Of a stretch of DNA of 36,490 nt, positions 6,292 through 14,672 are shown piece by piece. The notes beneath the pieces were generated by a model. It saw nothing but the letters and a program-made list of their open reading frames with translations, did no database searches and had not been told where the DNA came from. Origin of the DNA: a virus; the IMG/VR virus record IMGVR_UViG_3300043431_000089, positions 1-36,490 of that record; one strand, 5' to 3'. Position 1 is the first letter of the stretch. The number at the start of each line of letters is the position of its first letter. The position numbers were made by a program, and so were the translations under genes.

Positions 6292-6397
6292 TTTATAATA
6301 AATAGGCTTGCGCCTAAAACTATACTAACCAATGGATACTTAACAAACCTACATATTTTTATTTCATGTAAAACAACTGTTAAAAACATTTTTTTAC

Positions 6398-6405
6398 TAC
6401 TTTTA
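6398..6405 (+). promoter_or_regulatory. Weak candidate -7 element before the rightward operon
   Basis: TACTTTTA differs from TAnnTTTG at the last base; CTG lies 18 bases upstream in place of TTG. It sits just before the first ATG of the rightward operon at 6411. Some promoter is expected here because a terminator lies between this point and the promoter at 5918. Confidence 0.25.
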
Positions 6406-6410
6406 CATTA

Positions 6411-6488
6411 ATGCAACCAGATCGACAGGCACCAAGACCGCGTAAAAAAATCAAGCGTTCCATCAAAGTAACATCAACTAAAAAATGA
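6411..6488 (+). CDS. Possible 25-residue basic peptide, first gene of the rightward operon
   Basis: A tiny frame beginning MQPDRQAPRPRKKIKRSIK, with more than a third of residues basic. Its stop overlaps the next start as ATGA, the same coupling seen throughout the rightward operon, which is the main support. No family is recognised. It could be a leader peptide. Confidence 0.35.
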   Translation: MQPDRQAPRPRKKIKRSIKVTSTKK

Positions 6489-6763
6489 CCCAGCATATTT
6501 ACTACATAAATATTCGAACACTTCAGGTTAAAAAAGACGATGGAAAACGCCTTTTACAGCCCCACGAATGGGCAAAAGTAGCTAATGATAAAAATCATTT
6601 TATAACTTTATTCGTTAACTACATAATAGACAAAGGATTAGCACATAAAACATTCAATACCACAGCAAAAAAAGACATCATTCAGTTCATTAAAAATAAA
6701 AACAATAACCCCAAAATAGGCGCTGCCGGTGAGTTTGGACAACTAACACATTCAGAAAAATGA
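6485..6763 (+). CDS. Small protein of unknown function
   Basis: A 92-residue protein starting MTQHIYYINIRTLQVKKDDG, with beta-like N-terminus, central helices (ITLFVNYIIDKGLAHK) and a polar tail. I do not recognise a family. It opens the block of small genes just before the terminase and overlaps the membrane-protein gene downstream by ATGA. Its place immediately upstream of the small terminase subunit suggests a late or packaging-associated role, which is only an inference. Confidence 0.6.
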   Translation: MTQHIYYINIRTLQVKKDDGKRLLQPHEWAKVANDKNHFITLFVNYIIDKGLAHKTFNTTAKKDIIQFIKNKNNNPKIGAAGEFGQLTHSEK

Positions 6764-7011
6764 AAACATTAATAACTATTTTACTTATCGGTGTCGTTTC
6801 TGTTTCAGCTATTTTTATTATACAAACCGTTGTAAATCAGAATGGCAGAAAACAAAAAATCCAGCACGAACGCGAAAAACTTGCCAGAGAAATCAAACAA
6901 GATAGTATTCACAACGAAGGTGTTTTAACTTTCATGCGCTCAGGACTTTCAGAGCAAGAGGCTGAAATTCAGATGAATAAGATTGAACGTGAAGTAAAAG
7001 AAGGAAGATAA
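6760..7011 (+). CDS. Small membrane-anchored protein
   Basis: An 83-residue protein. Residues 1-25 (MKTLITILLIGVVSVSAIFI and following) form a single membrane helix or uncleaved signal anchor. The rest is a charged helical domain (KIQHEREKLAREIKQDS, then LSEQEAEIQMNKIEREV). It resembles an i-spanin or small anchored coiled-coil protein in build, but there are no neighbouring lysis genes to support that. It overlaps the small terminase gene by one base (TAATG). Confidence 0.58.
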   Translation: MKTLITILLIGVVSVSAIFIIQTVVNQNGRKQKIQHEREKLAREIKQDSIHNEGVLTFMRSGLSEQEAEIQMNKIEREVKEGR

Positions 7012-7472
7012 TGGCGTACAGTCAACAGGAAATTAATACGCTTTTTACACACATCTGTGATGAAATGTCTAAAGGCCGATCACTAAGGAGTGTTTTGCGA
7101 GATGAAGACATGCCTCATTCAGATACCTTTTACATTTGGGTTAATTCTGATCGACTCAAAACCGTACAATACGCGCAAGCCTGCGAGAAAAGAGCCGAGA
7201 AAATCTTCGAGGAAATGCTTAGTATTGCGGACGATAGCACGAACGACACGATGTATATTGAAACAAAAGGCGGTAAAGAAATTGAGGTTGAAGACAAAGA
7301 ATGGACTAATCGCAGCCGGCTCCGCATTGACACTCGTAAGTGGATGCTTTCCAAAATGATGCCTAAAAAATACGGTGATAAACTCGACATCACAACCGAT
7401 GGCGAAAAAATTGCAACCCCTGTTATAAAAATGCTACCACCATCAAATGGAGTTGAGCCAAAAACAGAGTGA
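7011..7472 (+). CDS. terS: Terminase small subunit
   Basis: A 153-residue protein of the Sf6-type small terminase family. The N-terminal half holds a helix-turn-helix-like DNA-recognition region (SLRSVLRDEDMPHSDTFYIWV). The middle has the characteristic QYAQACEKRAEKIFEEML helix, and the segment NRSRLRIDTRKWMLSKM is followed by PKKYGDKLD, a pattern I know well from this family. The protein recognises phage DNA and loads the large subunit to start packaging. It overlaps the large-subunit gene by 26 bases, the usual arrangement. Confidence 0.85.
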   Translation: MAYSQQEINTLFTHICDEMSKGRSLRSVLRDEDMPHSDTFYIWVNSDRLKTVQYAQACEKRAEKIFEEMLSIADDSTNDTMYIETKGGKEIEVEDKEWTNRSRLRIDTRKWMLSKMMPKKYGDKLDITTDGEKIATPVIKMLPPSNGVEPKTE

Positions 7473-8820
7473 TGCATGGCATTTACTTGAAGATAATAAA
7501 ACAACTGAAATACTTTATGGCGGTGCCGCGGGTTCAGGCAAATCAATGCTTGGTTGCCTTTGGCATATTTACAGGCGTACGAAATACCCCGGTTCACGCG
7601 GTTTAATAGGCCGGGCAAAGATTGCAAGGCTCGAAGAATCAACACTTATAACATTATTTGAAGTTGCTACAAGGCTCGGTTACAGGCGTGGAATTGATTT
7701 CAAATACAATGAACAGAAACACCGGATAAGTTGGAATAATGGAAGCGAAACACTATTAAAGGATTTATTTCTTTATCCTGCCGACCCTGATTTTACGTCC
7801 CTTGGCTCAACAGAATTTACAGATGCTTTTATTGATGAAGTGCCTGAAATAAGCCGCAAGGCTAAACAAATGGTAAGCAGTCGATTACGCTGGAAGATTA
7901 AAGAGTTTGGAATACAACCAAAGATATTAATGACGTGCAACCCTGCACCGGGCTGGGTAAAGGAAGATTATGTAATGAATAATGATGGCAAACCCGTTAC
8001 ACTAAAACCACACCAACAGTATATTCATGCAACCTTAAACGATAACCCTGACGAACACTTTAGAAACCTTTACGGCAAACAACTCGAATCACTAAGCGAC
8101 TACGACCGTAGAAGATTATTGTTTGGCGATTGGGACGCGCGGCCAGAAGTCACAAATCCGTTTGCCTTTCAGTATAACGAACAGAAACATGGTGACTGGC
8201 TTAACTATTGTGAACTTAAAAAGGATAAGGTTTTATACCTATCAATTGACTTTAACATTAACCCGTTTGCATTAACCGCATGGCATATTTGGGAAGATCA
8301 CCAAGGCGCCCATTGTTGGTGTGTTGATGAAATTGAAATAGATAATGGCGATATAAGAAAGATGTGTAATGAAATACAAGCGCGTTACGGACATTGGTTA
8401 CCAACGTGTTACATTACAGGTGACCCAATGGGCAAGCGTAGGGACATCGGGCAAATAGACCACGCGTCAAACTACCAACAGATTCAAAGGTATTTAGGAT
8501 TGATTGACCAGCAATTTGTTTTACCAGCAGCACCAACCCACGAAAATAGCCGGACTGATTTCAATTATATTTTGTTCTACCATCCAGACGTTCAGATTTC
8601 AAAGAAATGTGTGAACCTTCGAAGGGACTTACGTATAGTTGAAATAGACGCGTTCGGGCAAATTAAGAAAACTAACCGTTTACAAATCAGCCAACAAGCT
8701 GACTTTTTAGACACCGGCAGATATTTATTTAATACCTTTTTACGCGCATGGAAAGAAGATCATCAAAACAATTATTTGCCACTTATTGCCCGTGATACAC
8801 GCGAGCAAGAATATTTATAG
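7447..8820 (+). CDS. terL: Terminase large subunit
   Basis: A 457-residue packaging motor. The ATPase domain has Walker A GGAAGSGKS (25-33), Walker B FIDEV (D130, E131) and the coupling motif MTCNP (162-166). The nuclease domain, of RNase H-like fold, shows acidic residues D268 in LSIDFN, D326 in GDPMG, and a late Asp in the QQADFLDTGRY segment. The enzyme drives DNA into the prohead and cuts it. Length and motif order are complete. The start at 7447 fits MELSQKQSDAW, the usual beginning close to Walker A. Unusually, the portal gene is about 17.4 kb downstream rather than next door. Confidence 0.94.
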   Translation: MELSQKQSDAWHLLEDNKTTEILYGGAAGSGKSMLGCLWHIYRRTKYPGSRGLIGRAKIARLEESTLITLFEVATRLGYRRGIDFKYNEQKHRISWNNGSETLLKDLFLYPADPDFTSLGSTEFTDAFIDEVPEISRKAKQMVSSRLRWKIKEFGIQPKILMTCNPAPGWVKEDYVMNNDGKPVTLKPHQQYIHATLNDNPDEHFRNLYGKQLESLSDYDRRRLLFGDWDARPEVTNPFAFQYNEQKHGDWLNYCELKKDKVLYLSIDFNINPFALTAWHIWEDHQGAHCWCVDEIEIDNGDIRKMCNEIQARYGHWLPTCYITGDPMGKRRDIGQIDHASNYQQIQRYLGLIDQQFVLPAAPTHENSRTDFNYILFYHPDVQISKKCVNLRRDLRIVEIDAFGQIKKTNRLQISQQADFLDTGRYLFNTFLRAWKEDHQNNYLPLIARDTREQEYL

Positions 8821-8821
8821 T

Positions 8822-8829
8822 TATATTTG
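8822..8829 (+). promoter_or_regulatory. Candidate Bacteroidota -7 element before the tail module
   Basis: TATATTTG, exact to TAnnTTTG, directly after the terminase stop and 35 bases before the ATG at 8864. No TTG is found at the expected distance upstream, so it is half supported. It may start a transcript for the tail genes. Confidence 0.38.
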
Positions 8830-8863
8830 CTTTTTATGGACAACTGTTTACACCTTTATTTTT

Positions 8864-9244
8864 ATGAGTTGCAACGTAGGAACAAGAGTTAAAGACCTTT
8901 ATAAGTGCGGAAGCACGTTGATTATAGGTACAGCACCATCAGCAAATACCGCTTATTTAGTGTATTTCAAGAACTGGACAACCGGAAAAACATTCGTTGT
9001 TAGCACAACATCGGCAGCCGGAACTGGTGTAATTACGATTACACTACCAACCGATATGCTTGACGCTGACCATGATTACCAAGTTTGGGTTACATTAGCC
9101 AGCGCGGTAAACCTTGACACTAAGCAAAACATTACAATAAGTTCGGTTGTTTACACGTCATTCGCGGTATATTTCAGAACCGTTTACGATAGCACTCAAT
9201 CAGCCGTTGAAGATTTAGCAGCACAATCATTTATCCCTGCATGA
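8864..9244 (+). CDS. Putative virion protein, beta-rich, unknown function
   Basis: A 126-residue protein beginning MSCNVGTRVKDLYKC. It is rich in Thr, Val and aromatic residues in alternating patterns (GVITITLPTDML, then YQVWVTLASAVNL), as in Ig-like or other beta-sandwich virion domains. I do not recognise a family. The ATG at 8864 is preferred over an earlier one at 8786 that overlaps the terminase and would add a hydrophobic 26-residue leader running through the promoter element. It overlaps the next gene by ATGA. Confidence 0.62.
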   Translation: MSCNVGTRVKDLYKCGSTLIIGTAPSANTAYLVYFKNWTTGKTFVVSTTSAAGTGVITITLPTDMLDADHDYQVWVTLASAVNLDTKQNITISSVVYTSFAVYFRTVYDSTQSAVEDLAAQSFIPA

Positions 9245-9411
9245 CAATAGAAGACGTTAAAAAACTTATTAACGAGCCAAGGAAACAAAGCAGCCAACTA
9301 TGGTCAAAGGCTTTTAATTACTACAATACTCACAACTACAAACAACTACACATGGAATGTGCCGAGTGTTATCTTCGCGTGTATTATTGGATTAAAAACA
9401 ACATAAAATGA
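9241..9411 (+). CDS. Small protein of unknown function
   Basis: A 56-residue frame starting MTIEDVKKLINEPRKQS, helical, with two cysteines (MECAEC) and many aromatic residues (CYLRVYYWIK). ATGA overlaps join it to the genes on both sides, and it fills an otherwise empty gap, so I consider it real. No family is recognised. Confidence 0.55.
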   Translation: MTIEDVKKLINEPRKQSSQLWSKAFNYYNTHNYKQLHMECAECYLRVYYWIKNNIK

Positions 9412-9848
9412 ATGAACTTTTACTAACCGCACTTACCGCATCTTTATGGTGCTTAGGGCTTTGGAGTATCACTCAGCCCGGTAAACTATTGTCGTTCTTA
9501 CGTCAGCCATTTATGGATTATATTGATAAGCGCGAAACCGGTTACAGGAAACAAAAAGAGAATTTAATAGTTGAATACCAACAACTTCAAGCCGTTGCTA
9601 ATGATGATATTCAACGAAACATATACAGGGAACAATTAAAAAAACGCCTCGAAATTATTAATGCCGAGGCAAAGCATTTCAAACTCTCCATGAAGTTACT
9701 CAATCCGGTCATCCTCTGCCCGGTTTGCATGGGGTCGATTCATGGTTTACTAACTTTTTCCATGTTCTACCCCATTTCATGGTGGGTTGTTCCGGTTATG
9801 ATCGTAACATCAGGATTGAATAAAGTATGGCATGAGAAGATTTTTTAA
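9408..9848 (+). CDS. Membrane protein with CPVC motif
   Basis: A 146-residue protein with an N-terminal membrane helix (LLLTALTASLWCLGLWS), a long amphipathic, coiled-coil-like middle (residues 40-95), the motif NPVILCPVCMGSIHG, and C-terminal membrane helices (LLTFSMFYPISWWVVPVMIV). I know CPVCM-S-containing small membrane proteins from Bacteroidota phage tail regions, without an assigned role. The position before the chaperone and tape-measure genes suggests virion assembly or a host-membrane function. It overlaps the next gene by 17 bases. Confidence 0.6.
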   Translation: MNELLLTALTASLWCLGLWSITQPGKLLSFLRQPFMDYIDKRETGYRKQKENLIVEYQQLQAVANDDIQRNIYREQLKKRLEIINAEAKHFKLSMKLLNPVILCPVCMGSIHGLLTFSMFYPISWWVVPVMIVTSGLNKVWHEKIF

Positions 9849-10482
9849 CCGCATCAAATGGTTGCTTTGGAAAAAGCGTCAAGCGTTTAAAGCCAGCAAA
9901 CTGGTTTATGCCTTTACCGATTTAAACGGGCATGATTATTACAGGTTTGAAAATCAGGACTTATTAAGCATGGAACGCTTAGCCGAGTTAAAGAAGTACT
10001 TTACTTGGATTTTACGCGGGCTAACTAATGACGAGCTTAATGCGCTTATTGCCGAGGCCAACCAAGGTATTATCATGGCACTACAAAGTATTGACGACAA
10101 GAAACTTGTATCAAAATACCTCGCCAACGTTATATCACACCATGCCGAAATTCAAATGCGCTCTGAAAAGATTTCAAACTGTGAGCTTTATTATAATCTA
10201 TTGGCTGTTCAATACATACGCCACGATGAAGACCCATTAACGGTTTCTGAAACCATACAACGCGAAAAGGTTATCGCCTTTAAATCAGGGGCAGCCAAAC
10301 CAAACTCGTTTTTTTTTGCAATGCCCGAATTTCAGAAACTCTGCAAATTGTTGAGTATTACAGCAAACGAATGGACGGAATTTCAAGAGCTTTCGTTGAG
10401 GGTACAACAAAGAAACCAAAGCGTGAACTCAATGTTAAAAGAGAGGTTATCCAAAATCGGAAGTGGTTCGAAGAGTTCCTAA
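9832..10482 (+). CDS. Probable tail assembly chaperone, upstream frame (gpG-like)
   Basis: A 216-residue, mainly helical protein starting MRRFFNRIKWLLWKK. It lies immediately upstream of the tape-measure gene, where long-tailed phages carry the chaperone pair G and G-T that wraps the tape measure during tail assembly. Support is positional: a second open frame in the -1 register (10371-10616) overlaps its end by more than 100 bases, as expected for a programmed frameshift. Candidate slip sites are G TTA AAA at 10434-10440 and T TTT TTT at 10311-10317, both in the proper register. No family is recognised from the sequence itself. Confidence 0.6.
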   Translation: MRRFFNRIKWLLWKKRQAFKASKLVYAFTDLNGHDYYRFENQDLLSMERLAELKKYFTWILRGLTNDELNALIAEANQGIIMALQSIDDKKLVSKYLANVISHHAEIQMRSEKISNCELYYNLLAVQYIRHDEDPLTVSETIQREKVIAFKSGAAKPNSFFFAMPEFQKLCKLLSITANEWTEFQELSLRVQQRNQSVNSMLKERLSKIGSGSKSS

Positions 10483-10616
10483 TGATTCTTGCCGGTGGCT
10501 CAATACAAGAATTTGAGTTATTAAAAAGAATGAGCATTCACGATTTCTTGATAAAATTTAGTAATTTCGCAAAGGAGATAGAACACAGGGGCAAAAAGCC
10601 CTCCGATGTCAGATGA
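10371..10616 (+). CDS. Tail chaperone second frame (T-like part), probably a -1 frameshift extension
   Basis: An open frame in the -1 register relative to the gene before it, open from at least 10317. The segment KWFEEFLMILAGGSIQEF followed by KRMSIHDFLIKFSNF looks like a compact helical domain of the kind fused to phage chaperones by frameshifting. A slip at 10434-10440 would keep the whole domain in the fusion. Alternatively translation restarts at the ATG at 10482, which overlaps the upstream stop as TAATG, giving 44 residues but cutting into the domain. I favour the frameshift. The ATG at 10371 is only a nominal start. It overlaps the tape-measure gene by 11 bases. Confidence 0.55.
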   Translation: MDGISRAFVEGTTKKPKRELNVKREVIQNRKWFEEFLMILAGGSIQEFELLKRMSIHDFLIKFSNFAKEIEHRGKKPSDVR

Positions 10617-12750
10617 AATAATAATTCCATTTTCGGCAGACGTTGCCAGCTACGAGAAGGCAATTGACGATGTAGAAAAACGAACGCTTGGCCTTGCTGA
10701 CGCTGCTAATACAGCGGATAAAGCGTTTAATAAAATAGGTAAGGATGTTGCCAAGGGCGCGGACAAAGCGTTAAAAAGCACAAATCAAGAATTAAAGCAA
10801 ACCACTACCGAAGCAAACAAGGCAAGCAAAGCCCTGAAAGAAACAACCGGAACGAGTGGATTTCTTAAACTACGCAATGAGTTAAAAGCAGTTAAAGGTC
10901 AAATGGCCGACTTAGTTGTTTCCGGGAAAGAAGGAAGCGCGGAATTTAAGAAGTTACAAATTCAGGCCGGAGCATTGCAAGACCAGATGAAAGATTTGGG
11001 GACTTCGATTGCTCAAAACGCTGGCGACCCATTAGAAAATTTAAGCGGTACTGTCGGAAGTTTACAAGGCTCTTTTACAAGTTTAGATTTTGACGGTGTA
11101 AGTCGTGGGCTTAGTTCATTGGCTACAAACGTTGGACGTGTTGATTTAAAAACATTTAAAGACGGATTGTCTGGTGTTGTTGGTGGATTTGGAAAATTAG
11201 CCGGAGCAATATTAACGAACCCATTGTTTTTAGTTGCCGGTGCTGTTACCGCTATCGTTGCCGCTGTTATGACGTGGGGCGAATCACTCGAAGAAATACG
11301 CGCTAAAAACGATAGGTTAATTGCTGGAATTGATCGAAGACTAAGCATTGTACAAACAGGTTACGAAGCTGAGATAATCAAACTTCGCGCATCAGGAAAA
11401 GAAACAGATGAGCAAGAAAAGAAAAAACTTAAAGCTGTAATTAACGCAACTGAGCGTAAAATAAAACTACGGCAAAAGGAATTTGAATACGAGGTTAAAA
11501 ATGCTGATACCATTGCCCGTATTCTTGGAGATAAAAAGACCCAAGAAATTATTGACGCGTCTGAAACAAACAAAACAATCACAGACCTTAGTAACGAATT
11601 AACACTTGCTAAAGCTGAGTTTGCGGCCATTGATTTAGAGAATGAAAAGGAAAAGAACGATAAAATAGCCGAGGCGGCTAAAAAGGCAAGCGAAGATTAT
11701 AAAAAAGTTCTCGAAGATCGTCAAAAGAAAATAATTGATAAGGCTAATGCTGATTTTGCTGCCTCTGTATTTAAAGCTCAACAAGATGAAGCACAAACAT
11801 TAACCGATGGACATAAGAAGATTGACGCTATCGTTGATGAAGCCAACGGGGTAAAGAAAGAAAAAGCCAGAACACTTGAAGATGATTTACGCGAGATACG
11901 CAGAGAAAACTTACGCCACATATTCAACGATGAAAAGAAATCATACGAAGAAAGGCTGGCGGCACTAACCGAAGCAAACGACCAAGCGTTAATAAGTGAA
12001 GAAGAGTACAACAAAGAAAGCTATCAATTATCAATTGACAGGATAGATCAAAAGAACGCTGAATTTCAGCTAATAGTTAGTATTGCAAATAACGTAAACA
12101 ACATAGGAAAAGCAATAAACACGCTGGCCTCAGAAAACGCTGAAGATGCAGCAGAGCGTGACAAGTTATTCACTGCCTTTGGAATTGGACTGAGCCTCGC
12201 ATCATCATTAGCCGATACTATCGCTGGCGCAACAAAAGCAGCAAAAGCCGGTGGGGTAGCAGCACCTTTTTTATTGGCTGCATATATAACATCAGGACTT
12301 GCAACCGTATTGGGTGCATTTGCACAAGTTAAAACCCTACTCAACGCGCCAGTTCCAAAAGCGGCAGCACAAGGAGAAGAATGGGTGCAAGGACGGCAGT
12401 ACGGAAAAGATACAGAACATTATATGCTGGCACACGGTGAGCGTGTTGTAACAAGCGCGGTAAATAACAAGTATTGGGACGAGCTTCACGCTATGCACAC
12501 AGGTAGATATGATAAGTATGTGAATGAAAAAAGAATCCTTCCAGCACTACGTAAAGTATTAGGAAGTAAAGCAGAATTTGAAAATGAATCATTTGCAAGC
12601 AATATCGCTAATTCCATAATGATGAATAAAGACAATTGGAAGGGAAATAATATTGTTGGCGCACTTGTAAGAGTAAATGAAAGCGAAGAAAGACGGCATA
12701 AAGAATTAGTCAACGCAATGAAACCGCGCACGGCACGTAGGAAAAAATGA
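10606..12750 (+). CDS. Tail tape measure protein
   Basis: A 714-residue protein that sets tail length and is ejected with the DNA. It has a long helical, Ala/Lys-rich N-terminus (ADAANTADKAFNKIG, then NQELKQTTTEANKASKALK), a hydrophobic pair of helices near residues 195-225 (LFLVAGAVTAIVAAVM), a long coiled coil (230-510), and a second hydrophobic region (PFLLAAYITSGLATVLGAF) before a globular end with KAAAQGEEWVQG. At the usual 0.15 nm per residue the tail would be near 105 nm, a siphovirus-like length. It is the largest gene in the window and is coupled to the next by ATGA. Confidence 0.88.
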   Translation: MSDEIIIPFSADVASYEKAIDDVEKRTLGLADAANTADKAFNKIGKDVAKGADKALKSTNQELKQTTTEANKASKALKETTGTSGFLKLRNELKAVKGQMADLVVSGKEGSAEFKKLQIQAGALQDQMKDLGTSIAQNAGDPLENLSGTVGSLQGSFTSLDFDGVSRGLSSLATNVGRVDLKTFKDGLSGVVGGFGKLAGAILTNPLFLVAGAVTAIVAAVMTWGESLEEIRAKNDRLIAGIDRRLSIVQTGYEAEIIKLRASGKETDEQEKKKLKAVINATERKIKLRQKEFEYEVKNADTIARILGDKKTQEIIDASETNKTITDLSNELTLAKAEFAAIDLENEKEKNDKIAEAAKKASEDYKKVLEDRQKKIIDKANADFAASVFKAQQDEAQTLTDGHKKIDAIVDEANGVKKEKARTLEDDLREIRRENLRHIFNDEKKSYEERLAALTEANDQALISEEEYNKESYQLSIDRIDQKNAEFQLIVSIANNVNNIGKAINTLASENAEDAAERDKLFTAFGIGLSLASSLADTIAGATKAAKAGGVAAPFLLAAYITSGLATVLGAFAQVKTLLNAPVPKAAAQGEEWVQGRQYGKDTEHYMLAHGERVVTSAVNNKYWDELHAMHTGRYDKYVNEKRILPALRKVLGSKAEFENESFASNIANSIMMNKDNWKGNNIVGALVRVNESEERRHKELVNAMKPRTARRKK

Positions 12751-14672
12751 AGGTCTACCTTGACAATATATTATTAAAGCGTAACCCACAAGGACTTTCA
12801 GATATTAGCGAAGTCATTGAGCTTGACCTTGACCTTCACGGATATGTTCATTATTTTGATTTGCCGCTAACATTTGTAGGTGATGGATTCAAATATCTAT
12901 ACGATTTAAAAATAACAGATGGCTTTTGCCGAAAGGTAGAGCTACGAATTGAAGTACCAACACAACAGGGAACTAATGTTGTTACCGGGTATTTGTTTCT
13001 TACCGATTGTAAATTTAATCACACCAAAAAAACAGTTGAGTGCGAAGTAACAGATTCAACGTATGGGATATTTTTATCTGAAGCAAAGGAATTAAAAATA
13101 AGCCCCCTCGCTGATATTTCTCGCGATGGCACAACAATAACAGCCGTTACACCAGTAGGGTTAACGCTATTCGCACCATCCACAGGCGCGGACTTAGCAA
13201 CGGATGCCTACACATTTAAGATTGCTGAAATATATGAACACCTTATAAAATATCTAAGCAATAACACGTTGCAATTTTCTCAGTCGTATTTCACAGCTGC
13301 TTTTAACTTTTATTTCTGTAACAATTACTACATGCGTAACAGGGGTAACGTTCCTGATTTGCAATTCTCATTTGATGAAATACAACGCGGATGTTTTAAG
13401 TTGTTCGGTCTTTGGTTTAAGTTAGACAACACAACAATACCGGCAACATTTACATTAGTACAAGGCGAAAGTAATTTCTTTGAAGATTATGATTCGATAA
13501 CATGGAATAACATTCGAGATTTAAAAGAGGAGTTTTATCCTGAACGATTTTTTTCAACCGTTGGTGTTGGTGATAGCGATGCAATTATTGAACGCGGAAG
13601 CACATATCAATTGCCAACCGTACCGCTTGTAGGGTTCAGAGAAGAAACATATAATGCTGCCAATGATTGCGTTTTAGAAAATACATTAGACTTAAAATCT
13701 GAATGGGTAATTGACCACAATAAAATTGAACAAATAGTAGTGGCAGGTGAAGATTCAGAAACCCCTGTATTGATTTACGGTGATGCCAGTGACAACGCAC
13801 AAAAAGGAACGTACGGTAAAGATGGTGTAATGCGTTACTACAATGAAGAACTTTTAAATTTTAAGGTTCTTGAAAGACATAATTTACCAAGCGGCTTATC
13901 ACAGGCTCTTGGTGCTGATGTTAGTGGATTCAGAGCCTATGCCGGTAGTGATTTAGCGTTGGCCGCCAGTACAAATACAACCCCCTACCCGTTTGATGAC
14001 ACCGCAAGCGGCTATGATACAGGTACTAATTACAATACGGTAACTTACCGATATGTTGTGCCACAGGCCGGAAGTTATAAATTTCTTGTAAACCTTGAAT
14101 ATCTTGTTGCTGGTTTACAAGGCATGGGCGCTAATAATACCGGTGGCCGTGTTGATGTTGATGTTTACATATACCGTAGAAAAACCGGTACAGGCGCAAT
14201 ACTCGCACAATCACAGGTAATGAATATCGTTCACCTTGTAACAAGCACAACAAGAACAATCGACCAAGGAACAGCGGAATTTTTCTGTGAGGCAACAGAC
14301 TATGTAGATGTTCGTGTTGATGTTACTTTTTTAATTGCCGGGGCAGCAAACAGCCTTACTATTTATGGTGTTGGATTAGATGATAACGCAGAGGTAAACG
14401 GAAGTTATTTTGAAACAGTTTTTACTTTTAATAATGGTGGCACAGTTGACCTTGCAGCGTTACTCGACTATAAAGCAAGTGCATTAAAGTTCGATGGATT
14501 TCCTATAAATGCCACACATTGGAACAGCATAAAAGAAAATCCAACGCAGGGAATACACATTAACAACGGGGGCGGTAATTCCCTTTGTTGGGTTAAACTA
14601 ATTAAACGGAATTTAAAAACAGGCAAATCAGATTGTGAAATGATTTCAAGCCCATTACTTACGCAACTATGA
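12747..14672 (+). CDS. Tail tip or baseplate protein with C1q-like domain
   Basis: A 641-residue protein directly behind the tape measure, where distal tail and baseplate proteins lie. The first 120 residues (MKVYLDNILLKRNPQG, then YLFLTDCKFNHTKKTVECEV) are beta-rich and look like the start of a tail-hub type protein. Residues from about 420 to 550 (NTVTYRYVVPQAGSYKFLV onward) have the look of a C1q/TNF-like jelly roll, a fold used for binding on virion surfaces. The assignment rests on position and composition; I recall related proteins from Bacteroidota phages. It is joined to the next gene by ATGA. Confidence 0.6.
   Translation: MKVYLDNILLKRNPQGLSDISEVIELDLDLHGYVHYFDLPLTFVGDGFKYLYDLKITDGFCRKVELRIEVPTQQGTNVVTGYLFLTDCKFNHTKKTVECEVTDSTYGIFLSEAKELKISPLADISRDGTTITAVTPVGLTLFAPSTGADLATDAYTFKIAEIYEHLIKYLSNNTLQFSQSYFTAAFNFYFCNNYYMRNRGNVPDLQFSFDEIQRGCFKLFGLWFKLDNTTIPATFTLVQGESNFFEDYDSITWNNIRDLKEEFYPERFFSTVGVGDSDAIIERGSTYQLPTVPLVGFREETYNAANDCVLENTLDLKSEWVIDHNKIEQIVVAGEDSETPVLIYGDASDNAQKGTYGKDGVMRYYNEELLNFKVLERHNLPSGLSQALGADVSGFRAYAGSDLALAASTNTTPYPFDDTASGYDTGTNYNTVTYRYVVPQAGSYKFLVNLEYLVAGLQGMGANNTGGRVDVDVYIYRRKTGTGAILAQSQVMNIVHLVTSTTRTIDQGTAEFFCEATDYVDVRVDVTFLIAGAANSLTIYGVGLDDNAEVNGSYFETVFTFNNGGTVDLAALLDYKASALKFDGFPINATHWNSIKENPTQGIHINNGGGNSLCWVKLIKRNLKTGKSDCEMISSPLLTQL

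Noticed and set aside
6126-6389. Minus-strand frame of 87 codons in the divergence region.
   Set aside because: It runs through the terminator hairpin and its T-rich flanks and has no protein-like pattern.
6760-7011. Spanin or holin identity for the small membrane protein.
   Set aside because: There is no lipoprotein partner, endolysin or second lysis gene nearby; only a membrane anchor and a charged helix are visible.
11013-11348. Minus-strand frame opposite the tape-measure gene.
   Set aside because: Shadow of the Ala/Gly-rich tape-measure coding sequence, with no start signal or neighbours on that strand.
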